A stretch of 64,000 nt of DNA from Obscuribacter phosphatis_A. Its GTDB lineage: Bacteria > Cyanobacteriota > Vampirovibrionia > Obscuribacterales > Obscuribacteraceae. Positions 17,143 to 25,167 of this stretch are shown here, in pieces (position 1 is the stretch's first letter; every line of letters starts with the position of its first letter). The notes under the pieces are model-generated. The model was not told where the DNA came from and did no database searches. It worked only from the letters and a program-made list of their open reading frames with translations. The translations under genes and the position numbers were made by a program. The stretch covers positions 97,886-161,885 of the forward strand of contig JAFLCK010000008.1 of assembly GCA_017303615.1 (NCBI GenBank). Reading direction: 5' to 3'.

Positions 17143-17907
17143 TTGGAACTCAACAAACCACTACCTACTCGTCAACGTGAAGTCTTGAGCCTTATAGTCA
17201 GCTTCACTGAAGAGCATGGCTATCCTCCAACTTTGGCTGATTTGGCAGGTTGTCTAGGTCTGAAGAATCGTATGACCGTACATCAGCATGTTGCCGCCCT
17301 TAAGAAGAAGGGGCTGGTGCACTGGGAACCCAAGTTAAATCGTTCGTTGCGTGTTTTACCCGAGGGCTTGCAAGTGCTTGGTCTTAGACCTGAGCAGGTG
17401 GGTGGTTTAGAGACTGAAGAGTCCCCCGATGAGCTCCTGCCTCAGGCGCGGAAGGCGGATAAAGTTCAATCTGCTGCTCTGCGTGCTGTTGGCAAAGATA
17501 AGATTGTTGCCTTTCCTCAGACAAGTCAGCCAGGAATTCCTTACGCTGGCGCTATTGCCGCCGGTACCCCGATCGATGCCGCTCTTGAATCGAAGGAATA
17601 CTTGGAGGTCGAGAGCCGATACGGCGAAAGCGGTTGTTTTGCCCTGAAAGTGAAAGGGGAGTCAATGATCGAAGATGGTATCTTCGATGGTGATTTTGTC
17701 ATTGTGAAGCCAAATCCTTCTCCCAATAACGGAGATATGGTGGTGGCTTTACTTGAGGATGGTAGCGCCACTCTCAAGAGATTCTTCAAGGAGAAAGGCG
17801 GTTATCGATTGCAGCCCGCGAACTCTTCTATGGAGCCAATCTTTGTTGACGCTGCCAGTGGACTGACAATTCAGGGCACTGTGGTTGGTCTCTTTCGCAA
17901 AATGTAG
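17143..17907 (+). CDS. lexA: LexA repressor, SOS regulator with long linker
   Basis: A LexA protein of 254 residues from the TTG at 17143, which has TGGAG eight bases upstream. The open frame reaches back to 17053, but that stretch contains the probable promoter. N-terminal winged helix: LPTRQREVLSLIVSFTEEHG, YPPTLADLAGCLGLKN with HQHVAALKKKGLV as recognition region. C-terminal S24 peptidase domain: autocleavage Ala-Gly in GAIAAGTP, nucleophile Ser in VKGESMIEDGI, general-base Lys in ATLKRFF. LexA represses DNA-damage genes until RecA filaments trigger self-cleavage. The linker between the domains (about 80-135) is longer than the usual few dozen residues and rich in Glu, Ala and Lys; typical LexA is about 200 residues. 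It is transcribed alone. Confidence 0.95.
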   Translation: MELNKPLPTRQREVLSLIVSFTEEHGYPPTLADLAGCLGLKNRMTVHQHVAALKKKGLVHWEPKLNRSLRVLPEGLQVLGLRPEQVGGLETEESPDELLPQARKADKVQSAALRAVGKDKIVAFPQTSQPGIPYAGAIAAGTPIDAALESKEYLEVESRYGESGCFALKVKGESMIEDGIFDGDFVIVKPNPSPNNGDMVVALLEDGSATLKRFFKEKGGYRLQPANSSMEPIFVDAASGLTIQGTVVGLFRKM

Positions 17908-17944
17908 CGAGACTGCAAGATTCTATTCAGTTTGCAGCTAGCCT

Positions 17945-19900
17945 CTAGCGGTTTGGTGCGCCGCGGTCAAATAGCTGTTTCATAGCCTTGGGCATTGGCT
18001 TGGCTGTGTCTATTTCCAGGGTGCGTTCGTTTTCGTATCTAACGACGCCTGGCTTTTCGTTGGCAATCTTGCGTACATGTTTGCACTGGGTATAGACAAC
18101 TCGCACCTTGCTGCCTTGCCCAGCTTTAGATAGTCTCGCTGCAATCTGCGCTGCTTCTTCAATAGTTCGAGCCGGCGGCTCTTGTTTCGATGAAGGAATG
18201 CGAATCAAGACATGAGCACCGCCTTGCCCGAGAACGTGGAACCACAGGTCATTTGGTTGCGCCAATCGAGAGAGGAGATAGTCGTTTTCCATGCGGTTGC
18301 GCCCGACATATATCGTCCATCCATCGCTGGAGTTGAGGGTTATTAGCTTTTCTGTACGCTTTGATTTGCCTCCGACTCGACTTTGCTTAGAGCCACCAAC
18401 GCTTGCTTTACTATTGCCCTTAAGGGCATGTTGCAGGTCTTGAGGCTTCTTGCCGGTCAGTTGTTCCTTTATGGTTTTCAGTTCGAATATGCTTTCAGCT
18501 TTTCCCACCTGCAAAAGTTTTTGTTCCATCAGGTGACGACGCTCTTTGGCTTCTTCGATTGACCGACTGGCTGTCTGATTACGAGAGCGCACTTTGGCAT
18601 ATTGTCTGTAATAGTGTTGTGCATTTTGGCTAACTGAGAGTAGCGGATTGAGTTTGATTTCGATTTGTCCGCCCTTTTCGTCAAAGATATTTTCTGCCAG
18701 CAAGACTTCTTGACCGGCTTTGATTTCGGTCATATGGGCGAGCAAAAGGTCCCCCGACCTTTTCAAGTCTTCAATGGAAGAAGTTTGCAGTACATGCTCG
18801 GCTGCCGTCTTGATGCGGCTTTCCAGTTTGCCTATTTCTAAGCTGAGATCGGCTTTCAGTCTTTCCCTAAGCTGATTTAGCTGCTCTTGATATTCACATT
18901 GTCGGAAGTATTCTTCCACCATGTCGTTAACAGCTGGAAACTCTTTCACCTCGTCTTGCTTATGCGGATATAGCCCGCGAACGCTATAGCGGCTCAGGTC
19001 ATTGAACATGAAGGGGCGAAACGCTGATGTCACGGACTCGCCGGCGTGACTGACTGTGTCTCTGTCTCTGTTTTTGTCGGTGTCGGTGTCGCGTTGCATT
19101 CCCTCGACAATGTTCCAAAGTCTTTCCAGTTGCTCATTGGTTGCTTTAGAAGCGCTGGCGGCGTCGCTCGGTAGACCTGCTGCTAAGACCAATTCTTCGC
19201 ATAGATGTCTGCCCGCGCCGGTGAAAGTTTGAATAAGCCATTGTTCAAGGGTGGCAAATTTTGAAAAGTCTTGTCTAAAGCCTGAGAAGCAGTCGAACAG
19301 GACTTCCTTAGATAGGCTATACAAGCTTGGTCGGTCTTGGCTGGGTGGTCTTTCGTAGCTCAGTCCTGGAGCCACTTCTCTTTGTCGGCTCATGTCTTTT
19401 GTGACCACATGGGAGGCTGTGATTATTTTGCCGCTGGCTTTATCCCAGAAAATGAGATTGCTGTGCCTGCCCATAATTTCAGCCGTCAGTATCTTTATTG
19501 AAGCAGAGCCTACTTCGTCAAGGGCGGAGAAGACAAAGTCCACTATTCTTTCGCCCTGGGGCTGTTCGGCAGCTATGAGGGTGGCTCCCGCCAAGTGCTT
19601 TCTCAAAAGCAGGCAGAAATTGGGAATGTTATTGGCACCATACCTGGAGACGTAACGCTCTGCTTCAGGATTGTGGGCATTATTTTTGGGGGCATTGGCA
19701 ATATTGGGCTTGAGCAGGCAGATACGTCCGTGTACCGACTGCGCCGAGATGAACAGGCTATTTGTACCTGTTTTTCCTCTCAGTAAGAGCAGCAACTCAT
19801 CGCGACCGAGTTGCAAGATTTTCTCAATCTTGCGGTTGACAATGAGCGGGCGCGCTTCTTTGAGGACCGCTCTGATTGAAAGTGCGTCGAATGGTTGCAT
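17945..19900 (-). CDS. rqcH: RqcH/Rqc2-family ribosome quality control protein (NFACT)
   Basis: A 651-residue NFACT protein. I start at the ATG at 19900, because AGAAG precedes it and MQPFDALSIRAVLKEA is the normal family start; the frame is open a further 22 codons upstream. NFACT-N (about 1-190) shows RKIEKILQLGRDELLLLLRG and PNFCLLLRKHLAGATL; a long coiled coil spans about 330-480; the NFACT-R domain near the end has YVGRNRMENDYLLSRLAQPN followed by DLWFHVLGQGGAHVLIR, and TQCKHVRKIANEKPGVV. Known homologues bind stalled 50S subunits with peptidyl-tRNA and recruit tRNA-Ala to add C-terminal alanine tails that mark the chain for degradation. ClpXP and Lon, encoded elsewhere in this window, are the kind of proteases that take such tagged chains. 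The older annotation is fibronectin-binding protein. Confidence 0.93.
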   Translation of the reverse strand: MQPFDALSIRAVLKEARPLIVNRKIEKILQLGRDELLLLLRGKTGTNSLFISAQSVHGRICLLKPNIANAPKNNAHNPEAERYVSRYGANNIPNFCLLLRKHLAGATLIAAEQPQGERIVDFVFSALDEVGSASIKILTAEIMGRHSNLIFWDKASGKIITASHVVTKDMSRQREVAPGLSYERPPSQDRPSLYSLSKEVLFDCFSGFRQDFSKFATLEQWLIQTFTGAGRHLCEELVLAAGLPSDAASASKATNEQLERLWNIVEGMQRDTDTDKNRDRDTVSHAGESVTSAFRPFMFNDLSRYSVRGLYPHKQDEVKEFPAVNDMVEEYFRQCEYQEQLNQLRERLKADLSLEIGKLESRIKTAAEHVLQTSSIEDLKRSGDLLLAHMTEIKAGQEVLLAENIFDEKGGQIEIKLNPLLSVSQNAQHYYRQYAKVRSRNQTASRSIEEAKERRHLMEQKLLQVGKAESIFELKTIKEQLTGKKPQDLQHALKGNSKASVGGSKQSRVGGKSKRTEKLITLNSSDGWTIYVGRNRMENDYLLSRLAQPNDLWFHVLGQGGAHVLIRIPSSKQEPPARTIEEAAQIAARLSKAGQGSKVRVVYTQCKHVRKIANEKPGVVRYENERTLEIDTAKPMPKAMKQLFDRGAPNR

Positions 19901-20247
19901 TAGACTTCTATTCTGTCGGGTTGCACAGTGCGCTAAGGTGAGGTTTAATAACTGACAATTTAGCAAACTCGAAGATGTTTTTAGTGGATGTTTTTATGAA
20001 TGTGTTCGAGCTGCTTTGGAAAGAGCCCCGAGAGAGAACCAAAAATTCTCAAGACCACGGTAGTTGTCGACTAGCAGGTTGAGAAGCAGTTGAGACAAAA
20101 TTGACACAGGGATAGCCGCTTTGCCGAGAACTAGGAAATAAGCTTAGCACCCAATTTCCCAGGACTCTCAGAATCGAGTTTTTTAGCTAGCGCATAATTA
20201 GTGAACCTTGTCAGAGATAAGTAGTTGAAAGCCCCATTAGTTAGGTT
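19901..20247. other. Non-coding gap between divergent rqcH and gmk
   Basis: This stretch must contain the start signals for both flanking genes. A consensus TTGACA occurs at 20101-20106 but nothing resembling a -10 box lies 16-18 bases beyond it. CATAAT near 20190 is a possible -10 for gmk without a good -35. No ORF, tRNA or obvious hairpin was found. Confidence 0.4.
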
Positions 20248-21063
20248 ATGTCAGCCATAGGAAACGGTGCAACCATAGAGACAGATACCCGAGTAAAAGC
20301 CGCAGCCAAGGCTGCCGGTCAATCTGCCGGTAAAGCGCCAAATCAGGCGTCCGGCAATAAGACTTCTGGCGATCGGACTTCTGGCAAGCCGGCTGCCGGC
20401 AAAGAGATAGCGAAAGAGCCTGGCAAAGAACCCGGCAAATCAGCCGGTAAAGAACGCAAGACTTCGGGCAAGTCCAAGCGTGGTCTGCGCTCCGGCAATC
20501 TTATTGTCATAACCGGTCCATCCGGCGTTGGTAAAGGCACCCTGGTCAAGAAGCTGATGGCTCAGATGGACCGTCTCAAATACTCTGTATCTGTAACCAC
20601 AAGGCCGATAAGGCCCGGCGAAGTGGAAGGCACCTCCTACTTCTTCCGTAGCGTGGAAGAGTTCGAAGAGATGATTGGGCAGGGGGCGTTTATGGAATAC
20701 GCCAAGTTTGCCGGCAATTATTACGGCACTCCCCGCGGCTGGGTCTCTGAAGAGCAAGAGAGCGGCGTCGATGTTATTTTAGAGATTGAGGTGCAGGGCG
20801 CTAAGCAGATTTATTCGCAGTATCCCGAGGCTGTCATGATCTTTATTTCTCCGCCCTCTTTCGAGGAATTGGAGGCCCGATTGAGGGGGCGTCAGACCGA
20901 AAGTCTCGATAAGATCAATCTAAGACTGGAGAAAGCCAGAGAAGAGTTACAAGAAAAAAATATTTTCCATTATGAAGTAGTCAACGATAAGATTGAGGAG
21001 GCCGTTAACAATCTAGAGCATATCGTGTATGCTGAACGTTGCCGTATCGACAAGCGGCGCTAG
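20248..21063 (+). CDS. gmk: Guanylate kinase with low-complexity N-terminal extension
   Basis: Guanylate kinase phosphorylates GMP to GDP with ATP. The core begins about residue 83: NLIVITGPSGVGKGTLVKKL (P-loop at 90-97), SVTTRPIRPGEVEGTSYFF (GMP-binding), FMEYAKFAGNYYGTP, and DVILEIEVQGAKQI. The C-terminal part EARLRGRQTESLDKINLRLE is the lid. The core is of ordinary length (about 188 residues). Before it lies an unusual 82-residue segment made almost only of Gly, Lys, Ser, Ala, Thr and Pro with repeated motifs such as TSGDRTSGK and EPGKEPGKSAGK. No start nearer the core has a better ribosome site, so the extension is probably translated. rpoZ follows 41 bases later, a common arrangement. 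Confidence 0.95.
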   Translation: MSAIGNGATIETDTRVKAAAKAAGQSAGKAPNQASGNKTSGDRTSGKPAAGKEIAKEPGKEPGKSAGKERKTSGKSKRGLRSGNLIVITGPSGVGKGTLVKKLMAQMDRLKYSVSVTTRPIRPGEVEGTSYFFRSVEEFEEMIGQGAFMEYAKFAGNYYGTPRGWVSEEQESGVDVILEIEVQGAKQIYSQYPEAVMIFISPPSFEELEARLRGRQTESLDKINLRLEKAREELQEKNIFHYEVVNDKIEEAVNNLEHIVYAERCRIDKRR

Positions 21064-21104
21064 ATAGTTGTTGCTATAAACCTTCAAAGCCAAGAGATAA
21101 ACCG

Positions 21105-21317
21105 ATGAGTACCACTCGAATCCTGGACCAGCTTCTCAAAGACAACACCAACCGTTATGAGCTGGTTTTGCGTGTGGCGCAGCGAGCCAAGCAAATCAAG
21201 AACGAAAGCCGCGAGCAAGCCAAGACCGCCAATGCCGTAATTCAGGCTCTGCAGATGGTCGCCGCCGAAGGCGACGGAACTATCTTGATATCGCCCTCTG
21301 GGCAGTACATGTACTAA
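21105..21317 (+). CDS. rpoZ: RNA polymerase omega subunit
   Basis: A 70-residue omega subunit. The ATG at 21105 preceded by AAGAGA gives a start at MSTTRILDQLLKD; the frame extends back to 21039 inside gmk but that part does not resemble the family. The hallmark is NRYELVLRVAQRAKQIK (about 13-29) followed by a helix ending in ALQMVAAEGDG. Omega binds the beta-prime subunit and assists assembly of RNA polymerase. The gene follows gmk closely and is closed by a terminator hairpin at 21388-21416. The C-terminus is short, as in Gram-positive and cyanobacterial forms. Confidence 0.9.
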   Translation: MSTTRILDQLLKDNTNRYELVLRVAQRAKQIKNESREQAKTANAVIQALQMVAAEGDGTILISPSGQYMY

Positions 21318-21387
21318 AAGCTAGGAAAGTCTCCCAGTGCATTTTGCCTGGTAGGTTGTAAGTTGAGTCTCTAGCCTGGCAATTAAC

Positions 21388-21416
21388 AGCCCTGGAACCT
21401 CTGGTTTCAGGGCTTT
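21388..21416 (+). terminator. Terminator of gmk-rpoZ
   Basis: A 12-base-pair hairpin: AGCCCTGGAACC (21388-21399), loop TCT, GGTTTCAGGGCT (21403-21414) with one G-T pair, followed by TT. The U-tract is short, so efficiency is uncertain. Confidence 0.6.
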
Positions 21417-21546
21417 AAGCTGGGTATTTCCTTAAAATCTGTTTCAAAGTGGCATGCTATGGGAGAATTCCCGTTGCTAAAGAGCAAACTCGGGCTTAAA
21501 CTCTTCTCGTCTGTGAGTGCAGTCGGTATTCGAGGGCTTTCTACTA

Positions 21547-21756
21547 ATGGATTTCTGGACTGTAATGCTACTTTTCGCCTTTATGGCCGGCATCATGGGC
21601 TGGATAACCACACCCTTCGTCAACGCCATCTTATGGTACTGCGACTGGCGCGACGGCAACGACATTAACTGGGGACTTGATACTGCCTTTGCGGTCATGC
21701 TTCCCTTCGCTTGGATGTTCTCCATATTTGAGATCATTTTGCTCTACTGCAAGTAA
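21547..21756 (+). CDS. Membrane microprotein overlapping dus
   Basis: A 69-residue protein from ATG 21547, with GAGGG ten bases upstream. It is composed of two or three membrane helices: WTVMLLFAFMAGIMGWI, a Trp-rich turn (ILWYCDWRDGNDINWG) and FAVMLPFAWMFSIFEIILLY, ending in CK. The hydrophobic pattern, the positioned ribosome site and the charged loop argue for a true gene. Its last 126 bases lie antisense to the 3' end of dus. No family is recognised. The frame is open back to a TTG at 21517. Confidence 0.55.
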   Translation: MDFWTVMLLFAFMAGIMGWITTPFVNAILWYCDWRDGNDINWGLDTAFAVMLPFAWMFSIFEIILLYCK

Positions 21757-22746
21757 AAAGTTCTCACGAGCAGTGCTGCCTTCGCTCATAAAGGCAAGTT
21801 CGGCGAGAATCTCTGCAGCATCTTTTTTGCTAGTTATTTGAGTGAGCCGGTTACGAAATGGAGCGGCGCCGCTTATTCCCTTTGTGTAATTGATCATGTG
21901 TCGGCGGCTTTCATTGATGCCGACTCTCGCTCCCTTGTATTCAACCAGGGCGCTGGCGTGCTCGTAGGCTGTAATCAGTCTATCGAGAGTGCTAGGAGCG
22001 TCGCTCAGCACGCCCTCATCTAGATAGCGTGTAATCGAAGGAATCAGCCAGGGATTGCCGAGGCTGCCGCGGGCCACAGCTACGCCGTCGCAGTTAGTTA
22101 TTTCCAGCATTTGCATAGCTGCTTCCGGGCTGAAAACATCACCGTTACCAAATACTGGGATGGTAAGCGCCTTTTTGACCAGGGCAATATGGCTCCAATC
22201 GGCTTTGCCAGAATAGAGTTGCTGTCTGGTGCGACCATGCACGGTCACCATAGAAGCGCCGGCTCCTTCTGCCATTTCGCCGAAACTAACACAATTGCGG
22301 CTGGTATCGTCCCAGCCCAGCCTAAATTTGACGGTTACTGGTATTGAGACGGCACTCTTTACTGTTTTGATGATTTCTTCTGCCAGCTCAGGCTCTTTCA
22401 TCAAGGCGCAGCCGTCTTTGCCCTTGGTGATTTTAGGCACCGGGCAGCCCATATTTATGTCTACGAAGTCGGCGCCTCTCTTTTCTGCCAACTGGGCCGC
22501 ATGAGCCATAACATCGGGCTCATGTCCAAAAATCTGAATGCCGATTGGGTGCTCTGCTTCACCCAGGTCCATAATGCGCGATTCTGGTCTGGCTAAGAGG
22601 GCTCTAGAGCTGACCATTTCGGTGGACATCAGGCAGCCTGGGTCAATTTGTCTGACAATAGAACGAAAAACCAAGTCGGTGACACCAGCCATGGGCGGCA
22701 CATAAACACGGCTATTGAGGGTGAAATTGCCAATCTTGACCGGCAT
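21631..22746 (-). CDS. dus: tRNA-dihydrouridine synthase
   Basis: A 371-residue flavoprotein that reduces uridine to dihydrouridine in the tRNA D-loop. FMN-binding TIM barrel features: VYVPPMAGVTDLVFRSI (residues 13-29), FVDINMGCPVPKITKGKDGCALM with the catalytic Cys in DGCALM, VTVKFRLGWDD, MVTVHGRTRQQLYSGKADW, IPVFGNGDVFSPEAA, and GVAVARGSLGNPWL. These are DusB-like. Beyond the usual 330 or so residues there is a Lys/Val/Ala tail of about 40 residues (GKHDRKGSIKSPVNVVAVAP) lying exactly in the part antisense to the membrane microprotein gene. No partner gene downstream on this strand. Confidence 0.94.
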   Translation of the reverse strand: MPVKIGNFTLNSRVYVPPMAGVTDLVFRSIVRQIDPGCLMSTEMVSSRALLARPESRIMDLGEAEHPIGIQIFGHEPDVMAHAAQLAEKRGADFVDINMGCPVPKITKGKDGCALMKEPELAEEIIKTVKSAVSIPVTVKFRLGWDDTSRNCVSFGEMAEGAGASMVTVHGRTRQQLYSGKADWSHIALVKKALTIPVFGNGDVFSPEAAMQMLEITNCDGVAVARGSLGNPWLIPSITRYLDEGVLSDAPSTLDRLITAYEHASALVEYKGARVGINESRRHMINYTKGISGAAPFRNRLTQITSKKDAAEILAELAFMSEGSTARENFLLAVEQNDLKYGEHPSEGKHDRKGSIKSPVNVVAVAPVAVP

Positions 22747-22890
22747 CGCTCGTTCCGCTTTACAAGGACTGCTCTAGCATACTACATGGAGCTTGGCCGC
22801 AAGCGCAGATCACTGTGCCCGTTTAAACTATATTGATGGAAGAACGAGAAAGAACGAAAATTAGGTACAACTTTGCAGAGAGAAAATAAT

Positions 22891-23655
22891 TTGTCGGTTC
22901 ATTTATGTTTTTTGCCGAGACAGAAGGCAATGATTAGTTCCTTGCTTCTTTTGCTTTTCTTGCTTCCCGGTTTAGGTCTACTAAGTCTGCCTCCTGCTTT
23001 TGGCGGTGAACCAAAATTCAAGCTGCCGCCGCCGCCCGACCCCACCAAGCATGCGATTTCTGGTCGTGTTCTTTTGCCTGATGGCAAGGCTCTTGGAGAT
23101 TGTGTCGTGCGACTTTGGGAGGCTTCTGGCGAAGTTTCGCTTGAGACCAGAACCAAGGCCAACGGAGAGTTTTCCATCCCTCATAACAATTGCGGTAAGC
23201 TCACTTTAGAGGTGATACCCGAATTAGATAAAGGCTGCAGTCAATCTCTGGTGGAGAATCTGCCTGGTGATGAAACACGCAAATTGATTGTGCGATTGCG
23301 CCACGGGCATCTAGTCACAGGCAGAGTGGTTGCGGAAGAGGCGGCAAGCGGACTGGCGCTTGGTGGACTTATGCGTAAGAAGAATGCCACGGTCTTGAGA
23401 GGTCTTAAGGGGCTGACAATCAAGGTTGAGCCGCTGGACAAAGGTGATGATGGTCGTGCCCATCTTTATGGCAGTGGTGGTTGCGAAACTGGGCGGCAGG
23501 GCACATTTTCTATGCGTCTTACCTCTGGCAAAAAGAAATTGACTATTTACAACGAGCTTTATCCTGAATTAGTCAAAGCTGGTTCAAAGGAGATTATTGT
23601 CGATGGAGACGAGCACTTAGGCGCCATTAAGCTGTTACCAAAGAAAGAGGATTGA
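22891..23655 (+). CDS. Secreted protein with carboxypeptidase-regulatory-like domain
   Basis: About 254 residues. The start is uncertain: TTG 22891 (GAGAG upstream) gives a signal peptide with basic residues (LPRQKA) before the hydrophobic core ISSLLLLLFLLPGLGLLSLP; TTG 22873 and ATG 22930 are alternatives. After cleavage near AFGGEP there is a Pro-rich patch (KLPPPPDPTK), then a beta-sandwich of the CarboxypepD_reg type (AISGRVLLPDGKALGDCVVR ... TRTKANGEFSIPHNNCGKLTL) and a second similar region. Such domains are structural and occur in extracytoplasmic proteins. larC follows seven bases later, so the two may be co-transcribed, but I see no functional link. Confidence 0.7.
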   Translation: MSVHLCFLPRQKAMISSLLLLLFLLPGLGLLSLPPAFGGEPKFKLPPPPDPTKHAISGRVLLPDGKALGDCVVRLWEASGEVSLETRTKANGEFSIPHNNCGKLTLEVIPELDKGCSQSLVENLPGDETRKLIVRLRHGHLVTGRVVAEEAASGLALGGLMRKKNATVLRGLKGLTIKVEPLDKGDDGRAHLYGSGGCETGRQGTFSMRLTSGKKKLTIYNELYPELVKAGSKEIIVDGDEHLGAIKLLPKKED

Positions 23656-23661
23656 TTGTAG

Positions 23662-25167
23662 ATGCGCATTGCTTATTTCGACTGTTCTTTTGGTGCAAGC
23701 GGAGACATGCTCTTGGGCGCTTGTCTGGATGCCGGCGAAGCTCTTGGTTTTGGCTTGAAAGAGCTGACAGCCCAGCTTGAACTTTTGGGTTTGCCACCGG
23801 CAGAGTTCAGTCTTTCGCTTGAGAAAGTTCATCGTGCCGGTATTTTTGCCAGTCACCTCAATGTACATTTGCAAGAGAATGTATTATCTGCTGACTCAAA
23901 AACTTTGGACCCAAGGCGTGCAGTCTCTCATTTGCATGAACATGAACATGAGCACGAACATGAACATGGGCATGAGCACGGGCATGAGCATGAGCACGAA
24001 CATGAGCACGGGCATGAACACGATTACGAGCACGAACATGAACATGGGCATGAGCACGGGCACGGGCATGAGCATGAACATGAACATGAACATGGACACG
24101 GACATCAACATCAACATGAACATGAACATCAGCATGGGCGTCGTCTCTCTGATATCTTGGCTTTGATTGAGAATTCGAAGCTTGCAGATGCGGTGAAGGC
24201 TCTAGCTACTAGGATCTTTGTCAACCTCGGAGAGGCCGAGAGCAAAGTGCATGGGGTGCCTATCCAGTCGATTCATTTTCATGAAGTTGGTGCCACTGAT
24301 TCGATAGTTGACATTGTTGGTTTTGCCATAGCCTTTCACTCTTTGGGTATCGAGAGAGCGATTGTTTCGCCCCTGCCCTTGGGCAGCGGCGTGATCAAGT
24401 CTGCCCACGGTATCTATCCTGTGCCCGGACCGGCTACTTTGAACTTGATTATGAGGGCTGGCGCCCCCACACGTGACTATCCCAACGGCTATGAATGCTT
24501 GACGCCGACAGGGGCTGCCATTCTCACTACTATCGCCGAGCGCTACTCGGGACCACCGGCATTTGAAAGAGTACTTGGTACTGGATATGGTGCTGGGACT
24601 TATGCTCCTGAAGCGCATCCTAATGTGGTTAGGCTTATGGTGGGCAGTGCGCTGCCGCCGTCTCATCCACAGGTCGGCGTTTCGAGCGGTAAGCGTGCTT
24701 CTTTTCGCTCAGAAATTATTTGCTGCCTAGAGACAAATATTGATGATTGCAGCCCGCAGATACTTGCGTTCGCTGCCGAGAAACTACTCGAGTCCGGCGC
24801 CCTGGATGTCTCTCTTTCGCCTTGTCAGATGAAGAAGGGGCGTTCTGGGCACTTCTTGAAGGTGCTGGCTCGTCCTGAAGATGTCTATCACCTTTCAGAT
24901 ATTTTGCTGTCTGAAACTACTGCCATTGGTGTGCGCACTTACTATACAGAAAGGCTGGCGGCGGACCGCGACTTTATCAACGTCAATCTTTTGGGTCAGG
25001 AAGTTAGAGTAAAGGCTTCGTATCGTCTAGATGGAAGTCTCATCAACCTTCAACCAGAATATTCAGACTGTGTTTCTTTAGCAGAGCGTTCTGGGCAGCC
25101 TCTCAAGCAAATCATGCAAGATTGCCTCGAGACCGCTATGGCTAACTTTAAGACTAAATCAAATTAG
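23662..25167 (+). CDS. larC: Nickel-pincer cofactor biosynthesis protein LarC with His-rich insert
   Basis: A 501-residue LarC/DUF111 protein. The signature start MRIAYFDCSFGASGDMLLGA, then SIHFHEVGATDSIVDIVGFA, SAHGIYPVPGPATLNLI, NGYECLTPTGAAIL, and in the second half CCLETNIDDCSPQILAFAAE and CQMKKGRSGHFLKVL are all diagnostic. LarC inserts nickel in a CTP-dependent step to complete the nickel-pincer nucleotide used by lactate racemase LarA and relatives. Residues 90-158 are a His/Glu/Gly tract of more than 30 histidines, a probable nickel-binding or storage region. In some bacteria LarC is split by a programmed frameshift; here it is one continuous frame. No larA, larB or larE lies in the window. 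It converges with and overlaps the next gene by four bases. Confidence 0.93.
   Translation: MRIAYFDCSFGASGDMLLGACLDAGEALGFGLKELTAQLELLGLPPAEFSLSLEKVHRAGIFASHLNVHLQENVLSADSKTLDPRRAVSHLHEHEHEHEHEHGHEHGHEHEHEHEHGHEHDYEHEHEHGHEHGHGHEHEHEHEHGHGHQHQHEHEHQHGRRLSDILALIENSKLADAVKALATRIFVNLGEAESKVHGVPIQSIHFHEVGATDSIVDIVGFAIAFHSLGIERAIVSPLPLGSGVIKSAHGIYPVPGPATLNLIMRAGAPTRDYPNGYECLTPTGAAILTTIAERYSGPPAFERVLGTGYGAGTYAPEAHPNVVRLMVGSALPPSHPQVGVSSGKRASFRSEIICCLETNIDDCSPQILAFAAEKLLESGALDVSLSPCQMKKGRSGHFLKVLARPEDVYHLSDILLSETTAIGVRTYYTERLAADRDFINVNLLGQEVRVKASYRLDGSLINLQPEYSDCVSLAERSGQPLKQIMQDCLETAMANFKTKSN
23929..24135. repeat. Imperfect hexanucleotide repeat encoding the LarC His-rich tract
   Basis: About 34 degenerate copies of a six-base unit of the type CATGAR/CACGGG, encoding His-Glu or His-Gly pairs, with variants His-Gln and Asp-Tyr. 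The alternating CAT/CAC and GAA/GAG codons show the tract is not a recent pure expansion. Other reading frames across it are open too but give only Met/Asn/Thr runs. Confidence 0.9.

Noticed and set aside
23929..24135. CRISPR-like appearance of the short repeat array in larC
   Set aside because: Repeats are contiguous six-base units within a reading frame with no spacers.
23777..24166. Open frame reading Met-Asn-Met-Ser across the LarC His tract, and a similar one on the minus strand
   Set aside because: Products of the hexanucleotide repeat in other frames; no ribosome site and no family resemblance.
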